From positions 682,001-746,000 of the forward strand of contig NZ_RPOC01000001.1 in the NCBI RefSeq assembly GCF_003946915.1: 64,000 bases of DNA. The letters run 5' to 3'. Under the pieces are notes generated by a model. It saw only the letters and a list, made by a program, of their open reading frames with translations. It was not told the DNA's origin and did no database searches. A program made the translations under genes and the position numbers. The DNA comes from Flavobacterium ustbae. Lineage in GTDB: Bacteria; Bacteroidota; Bacteroidia; Flavobacteriales; Flavobacteriaceae. Shown in pieces: positions 6,848 through 15,517 of the stretch (position 1 is its first letter; the number at the start of each line of letters is the position of its first letter).

Positions 6848-9667
6848 ATGGTAAAAAAATACGCACTCTTCTTTATTGTATCGTTTTTTAATTTTGCTTT
6901 TTCGCAAAAAGAAATTATTGTATCAGGAATTGTTATCGATGCTCGAACGCAAAATCCGCTAGAAAATGTAGTGGTCACAATACAAAATACTGCAGTGATG
7001 CAGCTTACATCAAAAACAGGGAAATTTGAACTGCACATATTTCCTAAAAAAGAACAATTGCTTTTACTAAGAAGTCAAGGATATAAAGATTTCCTTTTAA
7101 AAGTACAATCTAATTCGGGGCAAAATATAGATCTCGGAATTTTACAATTAGAAGATACATATTCAGATGAAGTTCCGGCTGCATTGATTACATTGTCAGA
7201 TAATGATTTTTCAGATGATAACAGTTCGTCTGAAATGACCTCTGGACTTTTACAATCTTCCAAAGATGCTTTTATGCAGGCATCGGCATTTAATTGGGGG
7301 CAAGCCCGATTTCGTGTTCGTGGTTTAGATAGCGAAAACGCAGTCACAATGCTCAACGGAATGCCGATGAATAAAATCTACGACGGCAGACCGCAATGGG
7401 GCAATTGGGGAGGTTTAAACAATGTGCTTCGAAATCAGGAATTTTCCGTTGGAACAGCGGCTTCCAATTATACTTTTGGAGGTATTCTAGGCACACAGCA
7501 GATTTTTACCCGCGCTTCTCAGTATCGTAAAGGAGCCTCGCTTACTTTTTCTGGAAGCAATACTACTTATTTATGGAGAGCAATTGGCACTTATGCTTCT
7601 GGAATGAATGCCTCTGGATGGGCTTTTGCTATTTCGGCTGGAAAGCGTTGGACAGATGAAGGTTATTTTGAAGGTACAAACTTCGATGCAGATTCTTTTT
7701 TTCTGAGTGTAGAAAATAAATTAAACAATAAGCATTCCATCAATTTCACAGGATTTTATACACCCAATTCACGCGGAAAAAATTCAGCCAATACCAGCGA
7801 AGTTACCGATTTGATGGGCGAAAAATACAATTCGTATTGGGGATTTCAAAATGGAGAAAAACGAAATGCTAGAGTAAAAAAGGTAGAAGAACCTTTATTT
7901 ATGCTGAATCATTATTTTAAAATTGATGATAAAACCAAGCTGAATTCGGCTGTAATGTATCAGTTTGGAAAAGTAGGCAACAGCAATATTGATTATCAAA
8001 ATGCTGACAGTCCAGATCCTGTTTATTACAGAAAAATGCCAAGTTATTTTAGTTCGCTTTACGCGAAAGATCAAGGCGAATTTTCGGGCGCGTTTACTCC
8101 CGATTACGAAAATGCCGAAAAAAACAAAATAGCTTTTTTGGCAAATTCACAGATTGATTGGGATGAAATGTATTTCGCCAATCAAAAACTTGGTTCAAAT
8201 GGTTATGAGCCTGCACAAAGCCATTATGTGCTTTATGAAGACCGAACAGACGATCACACTTTTGCAGCAAATTCAAATCTAAATACACAAATTACGCCTA
8301 ATATTTCTTTTGATGGCGGATTTACTTTTAAGAAATTAAAATCACATAATTTTCAGTATTTATTAGATCTTTTTGGCGGAGAATATTTCGAAGATATTGA
8401 CCCTTTTTACAAAGGAAATCTTTCGCAATCTGATTTGCAGTATCCAAATCGCAAAGTAGGAAAAGGAGATGTTTACGGATATAATTATAATTTGTTGGCT
8501 AGTACTTTAGATGTTTTTGCGCAGTTTAAATTTAATTATAACAAAACCGAATTCTTTTTGGCACAATCGTATTCAATGTCCGATTATCAAAGAGAAGGAT
8601 TATATCAAAATGGACTTTATCCTTCGACATCTTTAGGAAAAAGTGAAAAAGTAAATTTTGAAAATTTTGGTTTCAAAGGCGGTTTCACTTATAAAATCTC
8701 AGGAAAGCAGTTGCTGTTTTTTAATGCAGCACATTTTACCAAAGCGCCTTCACTCAGAAACACATTTTCGAATGCACGTTTAAATAATAACATAGTTGAC
8801 GAAATTGAAAGCGAAAATATAACTAGTGCTGAGGCCAATTATGTATACCGTTCAGCAAAACTCAAATTCCGTTTAACTGCTTATTATACGGCGATTAAAA
8901 ACACCTCAAAAACGTCTTATTTCTATGCCGAAGGAATTTTTGATAATGGTTCTGGTTACGATCCAACAAATGCATTTGTCAGTCAGACTTTGACAAATTT
9001 GGATAAGAAAAATACAGGTGCCGAATTAAGTTTGGAGTATCAGATTTCACCAACATTAAAAACTACTTTATCTGCCGCATTTGGAAATTATGTATACAGC
9101 AGTAATCCAAATGTGACAATTACTAACGATGCCAATAGAGCAAAAGAAGGCACGCAAACCACTTTTGATTTTGGACCAGCTTTTTTAAAGAATTACAAAC
9201 AGCCTGGAACTCCGCAACAAGCCTATTCTTTTGGATTGGAATATCGTGATCCGAAATTTTGGTGGATTGGCAGCAACATTAATTATTTGACGGAAAGCTA
9301 TATTGATGTTTCGCCAATATCTAGGACTTCTCAATTTTATATCAATCCAACCAATGGTTTTCCGTTTCCTGAAGCAACTTCCGAAAGGGGAAATGAATTA
9401 TTGAAACAAGAAAAGTTTGAGCCAATTCTATTGCTAAATTTTAGCGGAGGCAAATCTTGGCGTATTCATAAGAAATATGTTGGTCTTTTTGCCAGCGTCA
9501 ATAATGTTTTGGGTTTAATGTACAAAACGGGTGGTTTTGAACAGGCAAGGAACGCAAATTTTAGAGCATTAAATCAAGATATGTCTAGCGGAACACCATC
9601 ATTTGGATCAAGATATTATTATGGATACGGCCGAACTTATTTTCTAAATCTTACAATCGGTTTATAA
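6848..9667 (+). CDS. TonB-dependent receptor with carboxypeptidase-regulatory-like domain
   Basis: A 939-residue outer-membrane receptor. A Sec signal peptide (cleavage near AFSQK, residue 20) is followed by a CarboxypepD_reg-like beta domain (about 24-110; VSGIVIDARTQNPLENVVV). Next comes a plug domain (about 150-250; RFRVRGLDSENAVTMLNGMPM) and a beta barrel ending in the aromatic terminus TYFLNLTIGL. It lacks a SusD partner. The next gene, 18 bases downstream, is a DUF5689 lipoprotein, so the pair probably forms one uptake unit. The ligand is unknown: no enzyme, siderophore or sugar gene is linked. Confidence 0.9.
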   Translation: MVKKYALFFIVSFFNFAFSQKEIIVSGIVIDARTQNPLENVVVTIQNTAVMQLTSKTGKFELHIFPKKEQLLLLRSQGYKDFLLKVQSNSGQNIDLGILQLEDTYSDEVPAALITLSDNDFSDDNSSSEMTSGLLQSSKDAFMQASAFNWGQARFRVRGLDSENAVTMLNGMPMNKIYDGRPQWGNWGGLNNVLRNQEFSVGTAASNYTFGGILGTQQIFTRASQYRKGASLTFSGSNTTYLWRAIGTYASGMNASGWAFAISAGKRWTDEGYFEGTNFDADSFFLSVENKLNNKHSINFTGFYTPNSRGKNSANTSEVTDLMGEKYNSYWGFQNGEKRNARVKKVEEPLFMLNHYFKIDDKTKLNSAVMYQFGKVGNSNIDYQNADSPDPVYYRKMPSYFSSLYAKDQGEFSGAFTPDYENAEKNKIAFLANSQIDWDEMYFANQKLGSNGYEPAQSHYVLYEDRTDDHTFAANSNLNTQITPNISFDGGFTFKKLKSHNFQYLLDLFGGEYFEDIDPFYKGNLSQSDLQYPNRKVGKGDVYGYNYNLLASTLDVFAQFKFNYNKTEFFLAQSYSMSDYQREGLYQNGLYPSTSLGKSEKVNFENFGFKGGFTYKISGKQLLFFNAAHFTKAPSLRNTFSNARLNNNIVDEIESENITSAEANYVYRSAKLKFRLTAYYTAIKNTSKTSYFYAEGIFDNGSGYDPTNAFVSQTLTNLDKKNTGAELSLEYQISPTLKTTLSAAFGNYVYSSNPNVTITNDANRAKEGTQTTFDFGPAFLKNYKQPGTPQQAYSFGLEYRDPKFWWIGSNINYLTESYIDVSPISRTSQFYINPTNGFPFPEATSERGNELLKQEKFEPILLLNFSGGKSWRIHKKYVGLFASVNNVLGLMYKTGGFEQARNANFRALNQDMSSGTPSFGSRYYYGYGRTYFLNLTIGL

Positions 9668-9685
9668 ACGAAAAACTTATTTCTC

Positions 9686-11038
9686 ATGAAAAAACTAATT
9701 ATATTTTTAGCGCTATCATTATTATATAGTTGCAGTCAAGAAGTGGAGACTCCCCAATTGTCTTGTACACAGCCCAATCTGCCAGTAAACAAAACTGTAG
9801 ATAAAGTATATGAACTTTCGGGAACAACAGCTATCCAATATTTGTACGATGACATCACAGAAGCCTATGTTGTTTCTAGTGATGAAGGGGGCAATTTTTT
9901 TAAAACAATTTCATTACAGACAAAAGAAACCGAAAATGCATCGGCTATTGGTTTTAGCGTTCCTGTTGATGCAACAAATACTTACATTGATTATCGTGTA
10001 GGAAATAAAGTGTTTGTAAAACTTAAAAATCAATTTACAGATTTGTATTATGGCGGATTAAGAATCGGGAGTTTGTATGTGAGCAACGCTGGAGATCCGA
10101 CAATTGGAAGGATTTCTCAAAATGAATACAAAAACGTTTTAAATGCTTCATGCACGAATATAGACGAAAATGAATTGGTAAAATCACTTTCTATAGAAGA
10201 AGCGCTTTTAGATTCTAAGCTAAATACTTTGATTGAATTAAATGACGTTGAGTTTACCGAGGCAGCATTAGGCCGACATTATTTTGAAGAATCTAACAAT
10301 GTTGGAGGCTCGACTAATTGGTATTTGAGAGATAGAACTGGAAATCAAGTTATTTTTAGAACAAGTTCGTATGCAAAATTTGCAGATCATTTTGTGCCAG
10401 AAGGAAACGGCAAAGTTCGAGGAATTTTAACCAAGTTTGGTTCAGACTATCAGTTTATGGTTCGGTATGAAAGTGATATTCTAATGAATGGAAAAAGAAG
10501 TACTCCGTTTTTTTCTGAAGATTTTCAATCGGTTAAAAATAATGTAAATTTTACGCTCCCAGGCTGGAGTAATATTGTAGAAAAAGCAGCAAAATTGTGG
10601 AAAAGTATGGTGTATTCTGGAAATGGCTATGCAGAGTTTAATACTACAAGTACAACGGCAGCCGAGAATATAGCATGGTTGGTTTCGCCAAAAATAAATT
10701 TGAAAGAGTATAAAAATGCTGTTCTTTCGTTTAGAAGTGCACAGCATGATTTGAAAATCGATTCGCCTTTAAATACTCTTGAGGTATATGTCTCTACCAA
10801 TTTTGATGGAGCGAACGTAACCAAAGCAAAATGGACAAAACTAGAAGCAAAAGTGCCAACACTTTCTACGCCTGCAAGGCAATTTATCAGTTCTGGCGGA
10901 ATCGATCTTTCTGCTTATTCTGGAAACATAAATATTGCTTTTAAATACATCGGATCTGGAAAAGATAAAACATTAAATGGTGCTTTTATGGTAGATGATA
11001 TTAAGATATTTGGAGAAAAAGAAAATGGTAATTTCTAA
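9686..11038 (+). CDS. DUF5689 domain-containing lipoprotein with choice-of-anchor-like C-terminal domain
   Basis: A 450-residue lipoprotein: MKKLIIFLALSLLYSCSQ has a lipobox cysteine at residue 16. The first half (about 38-270; GTTAIQYLYDDITEAYVVSSD through GKVRGILTKF) looks like DUF5689, an OB-like domain found beside TonB receptors in Bacteroidota. The second half (about 280-440; FFSEDFQSV...LPGWSNI...DDIKIFG) resembles a jelly-roll 'choice-of-anchor J' domain. It lies 18 bases behind the receptor gene, so the two are co-transcribed. Probably a surface-exposed partner of the receptor; this role is inferred from context. Confidence 0.8.
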   Translation: MKKLIIFLALSLLYSCSQEVETPQLSCTQPNLPVNKTVDKVYELSGTTAIQYLYDDITEAYVVSSDEGGNFFKTISLQTKETENASAIGFSVPVDATNTYIDYRVGNKVFVKLKNQFTDLYYGGLRIGSLYVSNAGDPTIGRISQNEYKNVLNASCTNIDENELVKSLSIEEALLDSKLNTLIELNDVEFTEAALGRHYFEESNNVGGSTNWYLRDRTGNQVIFRTSSYAKFADHFVPEGNGKVRGILTKFGSDYQFMVRYESDILMNGKRSTPFFSEDFQSVKNNVNFTLPGWSNIVEKAAKLWKSMVYSGNGYAEFNTTSTTAAENIAWLVSPKINLKEYKNAVLSFRSAQHDLKIDSPLNTLEVYVSTNFDGANVTKAKWTKLEAKVPTLSTPARQFISSGGIDLSAYSGNINIAFKYIGSGKDKTLNGAFMVDDIKIFGEKENGNF

Positions 11039-11161
11039 AAATGAAAATAATAGGCTGATTTTTAAAGTATTATTGAAAAGTTTGTAGTTTTTGTTTTTCA
11101 AATTGTTAAAATCTAATTGAATTTTGTATTTTGGTCATCCCAAATCAATACAAAAACAATT

Positions 11162-12019
11162 ATGAAAACCTACTTTATTGCCATCTTACTGATGGTGTTT
11201 CCTTGCTTGATGCACAGTCAAGACGACGTTAAACTAAAGCAGATTAACATTGTAAAAACAAATTACCAGAATTCTAAAGACGGCGAAATTGTTAATAAAA
11301 CAATGGTTTTTAAAGATGGTAAACTTCAAACGATAACGACTTCAGATGTTGTACAGCATTTTTATTACAACAAAAACGGATTGCTAGATAAGACCGTAAA
11401 AGATAAGGTTGGAAGTGACTGGAAAGAAGTAATCAACTATACTTATAATCCTGAAAACAATATTACCAAATTTGTAAAAAAATATCAGGAAGGCCCAAAT
11501 TACATTACCAAAACAGTTTCATTTGTATATGAAGGTGCAAGGGTAAAAGTAACTACAAAAAAGAGCACCAATCATCAGAATTTAGTTGACGATATTGAAT
11601 ATCTTGTTGAAAACGGAATTATTGTAAGACGTACTTCACGTGATAGAAACAAGGCAATTATTGGAAAGCTAGAATATGTTTATGTAAACGATAACGTGTC
11701 GAGACATAAAGGATTGGTTGGAGATAAAATCTCTAAATCATATACTTATGATGATAAAAAGTCGGTTGACCAGTTAATTGTTCAAAGTATTTTTGGTGAT
11801 AACTACAAAGTAATCGTGCCCATGATTTCTTATCACGAAGATGAATTTGAGTTTGAATCTATTTCTTATAATAACGAAATGAATTTCAGTCCATCCTCAA
11901 CAGCATTGGTTGCGGTGAGCAGAAAATACAAATACAACAAATTAAATTATCCAATTTCTTGTTCTCAAATTGAAGAAAACGGAATTGTAAAAACGGAAAA
12001 AACGTTTATTTACGAATAA
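11162..12019 (+). CDS. Hypothetical secreted protein with YD-like repeats
   Basis: 285 residues from the ATG at 11162, which gives a clean signal peptide (MKTYFIAILLMVFPCLMHSQD). A longer frame from 11117 would place 15 residues before it. The mature part has spaced motifs such as HFYYNKNGLLDKT, INYTYNPENNITK, FVYEGARV and RKYKYNKLNYPIS. These resemble the short Tyr/Asn/Gly beta-repeats of secreted Bacteroidota proteins. No enzyme motif is seen. It stands alone between the DUF5689 gene and hflX. Function unknown; export to the periplasm or surface is likely. Confidence 0.65.
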   Translation: MKTYFIAILLMVFPCLMHSQDDVKLKQINIVKTNYQNSKDGEIVNKTMVFKDGKLQTITTSDVVQHFYYNKNGLLDKTVKDKVGSDWKEVINYTYNPENNITKFVKKYQEGPNYITKTVSFVYEGARVKVTTKKSTNHQNLVDDIEYLVENGIIVRRTSRDRNKAIIGKLEYVYVNDNVSRHKGLVGDKISKSYTYDDKKSVDQLIVQSIFGDNYKVIVPMISYHEDEFEFESISYNNEMNFSPSSTALVAVSRKYKYNKLNYPISCSQIEENGIVKTEKTFIYE

Positions 12020-12147
12020 AGGTTTTAAACTTAGACCATTCAATTTAAAAGTGGAGCTTTGTTGAGTTTATCTTGACAGGTTCCATTTTTTTTTGCAATT
12101 TATTTTTAATGAAGTTTAGATATAAAAGTAAAAACGAAATTGTATAA

Positions 12148-12177
12148 TTGATTGTAGCTTACAAATGATTAAATTTG
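12148..12177 (+). promoter_or_regulatory. Promoter of hflX
   Basis: TTG (12148-12150) and TAAATTTG (12170-12177) are separated by 19 bases, matching the Bacteroidota consensus. The start codon is only 16 bases further on, so the leader is very short. Confidence 0.6.
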
Positions 12178-12193
12178 CAACTTATTCAAGACT

Positions 12194-13423
12194 ATGCTAG
12201 AAAAAGAAGTTATAAATTTTGAGAGAACAGTAATTGTTGGAATTGTTACTCAAAATCAAAGTGAAGAAAAACTAAATGAATATTTAGACGAATTGGAGTT
12301 TCTGACTTTTACCGCTGGAGGTGAAGTTATTAAACGCTTTTCGCAAAAAATGGAACGCCCTAATCCGAAGACTTTTGTTGGGACAGGGAAAATAGACGAC
12401 ATCAATCTTTTTGTAAAAGAAAACAAAATATCGACCGTAATTTTTGATGATGAATTAACGCCATCACAGCAAAAAAACATTTCAAGAATTATTGACTGCA
12501 AAATTCTAGACAGAACCAACTTAATTCTGGACATTTTTGCGCAAAGAGCCGAAACTTCTTATGCAAGAACTCAGGTAGAATTGGCGCAATGCCAATATTT
12601 ACTGCCAAGACTTTCTGGTTTATGGACACACCTTGAACGACAAAAAGGGGGTATTGGTATGCGTGGACCTGGAGAAACAGAGATTGAAACGGATAGACGT
12701 ATTGTACGTGACAGAATTTCGCTGTTGAAAGATAAAATAAAAACGATTGACAAACAGATGAGTATTCAGCGTAGTAACCGCGGGGCAATGGTTCGTGTGG
12801 CTCTGGTTGGATATACGAATGTTGGAAAATCGACTTTGATGAACGCAATTGGAAAAAGCGATGTTTTTGTGGAGAATAAATTGTTCGCCACTTTAGATAC
12901 AACGGTTCGAAAAGTAGTAATTAAAAACCTTCCATTCTTGCTTTCTGATACGGTTGGATTTATTAGAAAATTACCAACACAATTGGTTGATTCGTTTAAA
13001 AGTACACTAGATGAGGTTCGAGAAGCCGATTTGCTTTTGCATGTTGTAGATATTTCGCATCCCGATTTTGAAGATCATATTGAGTCTGTAAACAAGACTT
13101 TGCAGGAAATTAAAAGCAACGATAAACCAACTATTATGGTTTTTAATAAAATCGATGCTTATAAATATCTTACTATTGATGAGGATGATTTAATTACGGA
13201 AAGAACTAGAAAACACTGGTCGCTTGATGAATGGAAACAAACTTGGATGAGTAATGTGGGAGAAAGCAATGCATTGTTTATTTCGGCTAGAAACAAAGAA
13301 AACTTTGAGGAGTTTAGAGAAGTAGTTTACGAAGCGGTTCGCCAAATTCACATAACGAGATTCCCTTACAATAAATTCTTATACCCAGATTATAAAGATG
13401 CTGTGGAAAAGGAAGAAGAATAA
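12194..13423 (+). CDS. hflX: GTPase HflX
   Basis: A 409-residue ribosome-associated GTPase. The N-terminal HflX domain includes NPKTFVGTGKIDDI and RTNLILDIFAQRA. The glycine-rich GGIGMRGPGETEIETDRR motif precedes a helical linker. The G domain follows with G1 GYTNVGKST (about 206-214), G3 DTVGF and G4 NKID. HflX splits stalled or heat-damaged 70S ribosomes. Length and motif order are normal. It is transcribed alone, with a promoter 16 bases upstream and a hairpin terminator 10 bases downstream. Confidence 0.96.
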   Translation: MLEKEVINFERTVIVGIVTQNQSEEKLNEYLDELEFLTFTAGGEVIKRFSQKMERPNPKTFVGTGKIDDINLFVKENKISTVIFDDELTPSQQKNISRIIDCKILDRTNLILDIFAQRAETSYARTQVELAQCQYLLPRLSGLWTHLERQKGGIGMRGPGETEIETDRRIVRDRISLLKDKIKTIDKQMSIQRSNRGAMVRVALVGYTNVGKSTLMNAIGKSDVFVENKLFATLDTTVRKVVIKNLPFLLSDTVGFIRKLPTQLVDSFKSTLDEVREADLLLHVVDISHPDFEDHIESVNKTLQEIKSNDKPTIMVFNKIDAYKYLTIDEDDLITERTRKHWSLDEWKQTWMSNVGESNALFISARNKENFEEFREVVYEAVRQIHITRFPYNKFLYPDYKDAVEKEEE

Positions 13424-13433
13424 GACAGAAGTG

Positions 13434-13462
13434 GCTTTTGATTATTCAAAAGCTGTTTTTTT
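13434..13462 (+). terminator. Terminator of hflX
   Basis: GCTTTTGA and TCAAAAGC form an 8-bp stem with a 4-base loop, followed by TGTTTTTTT. Confidence 0.7.
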
Positions 13463-13490
13463 AATGTAAGCAAACAACAGTTATATTTTA

Positions 13491-13498
13491 TATCTTTG
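13491..13498 (+). promoter_or_regulatory. -7 promoter box for the zeta-toxin-like gene
   Basis: TATCTTTG fits TAnnTTTG, five bases before the start codon, which would give a nearly leaderless transcript. No obvious -33 element. Confidence 0.4.
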
Positions 13499-13503
13499 TT
13501 TGA

Positions 13504-14088
13504 ATGAGTAAGAATTTATATATAATTGCAGGATGTAATGGTGCTGGAAAAACAACTGCTTCCTTCACAATATTGCCTGAAATTTTAGATTGCCGAGAAT
13601 TTGTAAATGCAGATGAAATTGCCAAAGGTCTTTCGCCATTTCAACCCGAAAAAGTTGCTTTTGAGGCTGGAAGAATTATGCTTCATAGAATAAATGAGCT
13701 TTTGGAAAATAATGAGGTTTTTGCTTTTGAAACAACTCTCGCGACTAAAAGTTATAAGTCTAAGATCCAAACAGCACATAAAAGAGGTTATAAAATAATT
13801 CTTTTATTTTTTTGGTTGCAAAATGTTGATTTAGCAATTGAAAGGGTGAAGACAAGAGTAAAAGAAGGAGGGCATAATATTGAAAATAATGTTATTAAAC
13901 GACGATATATAAGCGGAATAAAAAATTTATTTAATATATATTTGCCTGTAGTTGATGAGGCAATGATTTTTGATAATTCATATGGTAGACCTGAATTAAT
14001 TGCAGAAAAAATATTAGATACAGAAATTGATGTGATCGATGAAGACAAATACAATAAACTTACAAAGATTTATAATGAAAACATATAA
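13504..14088 (+). CDS. Zeta toxin family P-loop kinase
   Basis: A 194-residue P-loop protein. Walker A GCNGAGKTT lies at residues 10-18. FVNADEIAKGLSPF follows, with the Asp of the substrate site of zeta-like kinases, then FAFETTLATKSY and a lid-type RVKTRVKEGGHNI with conserved Arg and Gly-Gly-His. Zeta toxins phosphorylate UDP-N-acetylglucosamine. Chromosomal Bacteroidota homologues of this length are common, and toxicity has not been shown for most of them. A 51-residue gene overlaps its last 14 bases, so the two are translationally coupled. No epsilon-type antitoxin is visible upstream. Confidence 0.8.
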   Translation: MSKNLYIIAGCNGAGKTTASFTILPEILDCREFVNADEIAKGLSPFQPEKVAFEAGRIMLHRINELLENNEVFAFETTLATKSYKSKIQTAHKRGYKIILLFFWLQNVDLAIERVKTRVKEGGHNIENNVIKRRYISGIKNLFNIYLPVVDEAMIFDNSYGRPELIAEKILDTEIDVIDEDKYNKLTKIYNENI

Positions 14089-14230
14089 AAGATCAGCGAC
14101 GCAAACTAAAATTTTGGAATCAATGGATAAAGTTTATGAAAAATTAATTGAATTCAAAAAGAAATCAAATAGTGAATTAGTTATAATGAAAAACGATAAA
14201 ATTGTTAGAATAAAACCTAAATCATTATAA
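14075..14230 (+). CDS. Small basic protein overlapping the zeta-toxin-like gene (candidate partner)
   Basis: 51 residues starting at an ATG inside the zeta-like gene (14-base overlap). Longer frames upstream only read through that gene. The product is Lys-rich and mostly helical (ILESMDKVYEKLIEFKKK) and ends with a short beta-like tail (LVIMKNDKIVRIKP). No known antitoxin domain is recognised. The overlap indicates coupled translation, so it may be the cognate regulator or antitoxin. The toxin-first order would be the reverse of the classical epsilon-zeta arrangement. It is followed directly by the 10-bp tandem repeat. Confidence 0.55.
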   Translation: MKTYKRSATQTKILESMDKVYEKLIEFKKKSNSELVIMKNDKIVRIKPKSL

Positions 14231-14240
14231 AAAAATATAA

Positions 14241-14340
14241 AAGAATATAAAAGAATATAAAAGAATATAAAAGAATATAAAAGAATATAAAAGAATATAA
14301 AAGAATATAAAAGAATATAAAAGAATATAAAAGAATATAA
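14241..14340 (+). repeat. Ten exact tandem copies of a 10-bp unit (AAGAATATAA)
   Basis: The unit repeats ten times without a mismatch and is preceded by one imperfect unit (14231-14240). The period puts a four-to-five-base A run at every helical turn, so the stretch should be intrinsically bent. It also encodes a Lys/Asn/Ile/stop-rich sequence with no open frame. Copy number is likely to vary by slippage. Confidence 0.95.
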
Positions 14341-14346
14341 AAAAGT

Positions 14347-14372
14347 TTAACCCTCTTATTTGAGGGTTTTTA
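14347..14372. terminator. Hairpin terminator after the zeta locus
   Basis: AACCCTC and GAGGGTT pair around a 6-base loop and are followed by TTT. It lies just after the tandem repeat. Confidence 0.6.
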
Positions 14373-14403
14373 TTTTCTGAAAAGAAGCTAATTATTGGAA
14401 TTT

Positions 14404-14475
14404 AGACCCGATAGAAGCGGTATCCTTGGTGGTCTGCAGTCCTGTAACAGCGAGATATAGCCGACGGGAAACCAT
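14404..14475 (+). ncRNA. Flavo-1-like structured RNA / dispersed Flavobacteria repeat
   Basis: GACCCGATAGAAGCGGTATCC near the left end and TATAGCCGACGGGAAA near the right resemble an intergenic element widespread in Flavobacteria. From memory this corresponds to the Flavo-1 RNA motif. CCCG (14407-14410) can pair with CGGG (14465-14468) to close the structure. It sits between a terminator and the convergent DUF3078 gene. The name rests on recalled sequence pattern; a covariance-model search would settle it. Confidence 0.45.
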
Positions 14476-14507
14476 ATTTGCTAAAATGCCTTTTGTTTGG
14501 GTTCAAA

Positions 14508-15440
14508 TTAAAATCCGAAGTTTACTCCTAAACCGAAAACTTGTCTGGTTTGGAATCCTCTGAACGCATTGTCGTCGTAAATAGCTTGAAATGAAAAGTT
14601 TGCGGATAAGTATTTATTGACTTTCATGATGATATTAAGCGAATAGTCCATATCTACGTTTTGTGGATCTTCTAAATAATTAGAATATAAATTCAACGTG
14701 TTTTCTGCGGTTACATTGGTCATGATGGCAAGTTTGTAGTAGACAGAAGCATAAAAACCAAGTTCGTAACGAAGGCTTTTGTTGGCGTCTACTCCAAAAT
14801 AAGTTCCGTCGACATAGTCAATTCCAGAAGTGTAGGCGCTGTCTACAAATGTGAATTTGGAAGTTAAGGGTGCGAAGTTTATTTTGAGGTTGGCATCTTT
14901 GGTCCAGTAAATTCCGGGACCTGTGGTTAAATAACCTGGAGAAAGAAACTTCGTGTTTTCTGTTCTAATTTCTTTTCCGTTTTCGTCCTGTCCATAAATG
15001 TAACCGGTTGTAAACTGGGTTCTGAAATTCAAGAAATATGAATAATACCATTGTCCGAATGCTCTTTTTCCGACGATTGAATTAAGTTCGAAACGGTCGT
15101 CTGTCTTTTTTTCGAAATCGGCATTTTTGGTTTGAAGTAAACCGTAGGATGCTAGTACTTTATTATCCCAGGTTAGATCGTCTTTTTTATAATTAAGGTC
15201 GTAATTAATGCCTAAAGTTCCAGAAAAGCTATCTTCTCCTCCTGCAATCCAGTTATTGAAACTAGATTGGTTTAGTAATAGAGAAAAATTTCCTTTGCTT
15301 TTCCAGCCTTCACCTTCAATTGTGTCGTTTATTTTTTTTACTGCTTTTTCAGTATTAGTAATTAATTCTTTTTCTGAATTTTGGGCTTGAACAAAAGTAA
15401 GATTTGCTAAAACGAAGAGTAGTAAGAGTATCTTTCTCAT
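14508..15440 (-). CDS. DUF3078 domain-containing outer-membrane-type protein
   Basis: 310 residues from the ATG at 15440, which opens a signal peptide (MRKILLLLFVLANLTFVQAQ). A longer frame from 15482 adds an unlikely 14-residue leader. The mature protein has LLLNQSSFNNWIAGGEDSF, diagnostic of DUF3078. Alternating aromatic beta strands follow and it ends in FGLGVNFGF, a typical outer-membrane beta-barrel terminus. It is the last gene of the suf-linked minus-strand run, after DUF2480. No biochemical role is known to me. Confidence 0.8.
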   Translation of the reverse strand: MRKILLLLFVLANLTFVQAQNSEKELITNTEKAVKKINDTIEGEGWKSKGNFSLLLNQSSFNNWIAGGEDSFSGTLGINYDLNYKKDDLTWDNKVLASYGLLQTKNADFEKKTDDRFELNSIVGKRAFGQWYYSYFLNFRTQFTTGYIYGQDENGKEIRTENTKFLSPGYLTTGPGIYWTKDANLKINFAPLTSKFTFVDSAYTSGIDYVDGTYFGVDANKSLRYELGFYASVYYKLAIMTNVTAENTLNLYSNYLEDPQNVDMDYSLNIIMKVNKYLSANFSFQAIYDDNAFRGFQTRQVFGLGVNFGF

Positions 15441-15517
15441 AGTATTTAGTTTAAGTGTATAATCAAATATACTAAAAACCAATGGAAATGTTAGTACCGA
15501 CGCTCTGTTATTGCAGG

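Noticed and set aside
12489..12902. A 137-codon minus-strand frame opposite hflX.
   Set aside because: It lies wholly inside the conserved hflX frame, has no ribosome binding context and no recognisable domain.
14241..14340. Possible CRISPR array.
   Set aside because: The units are 10 bases and directly abutting, with no spacers and no cas genes.
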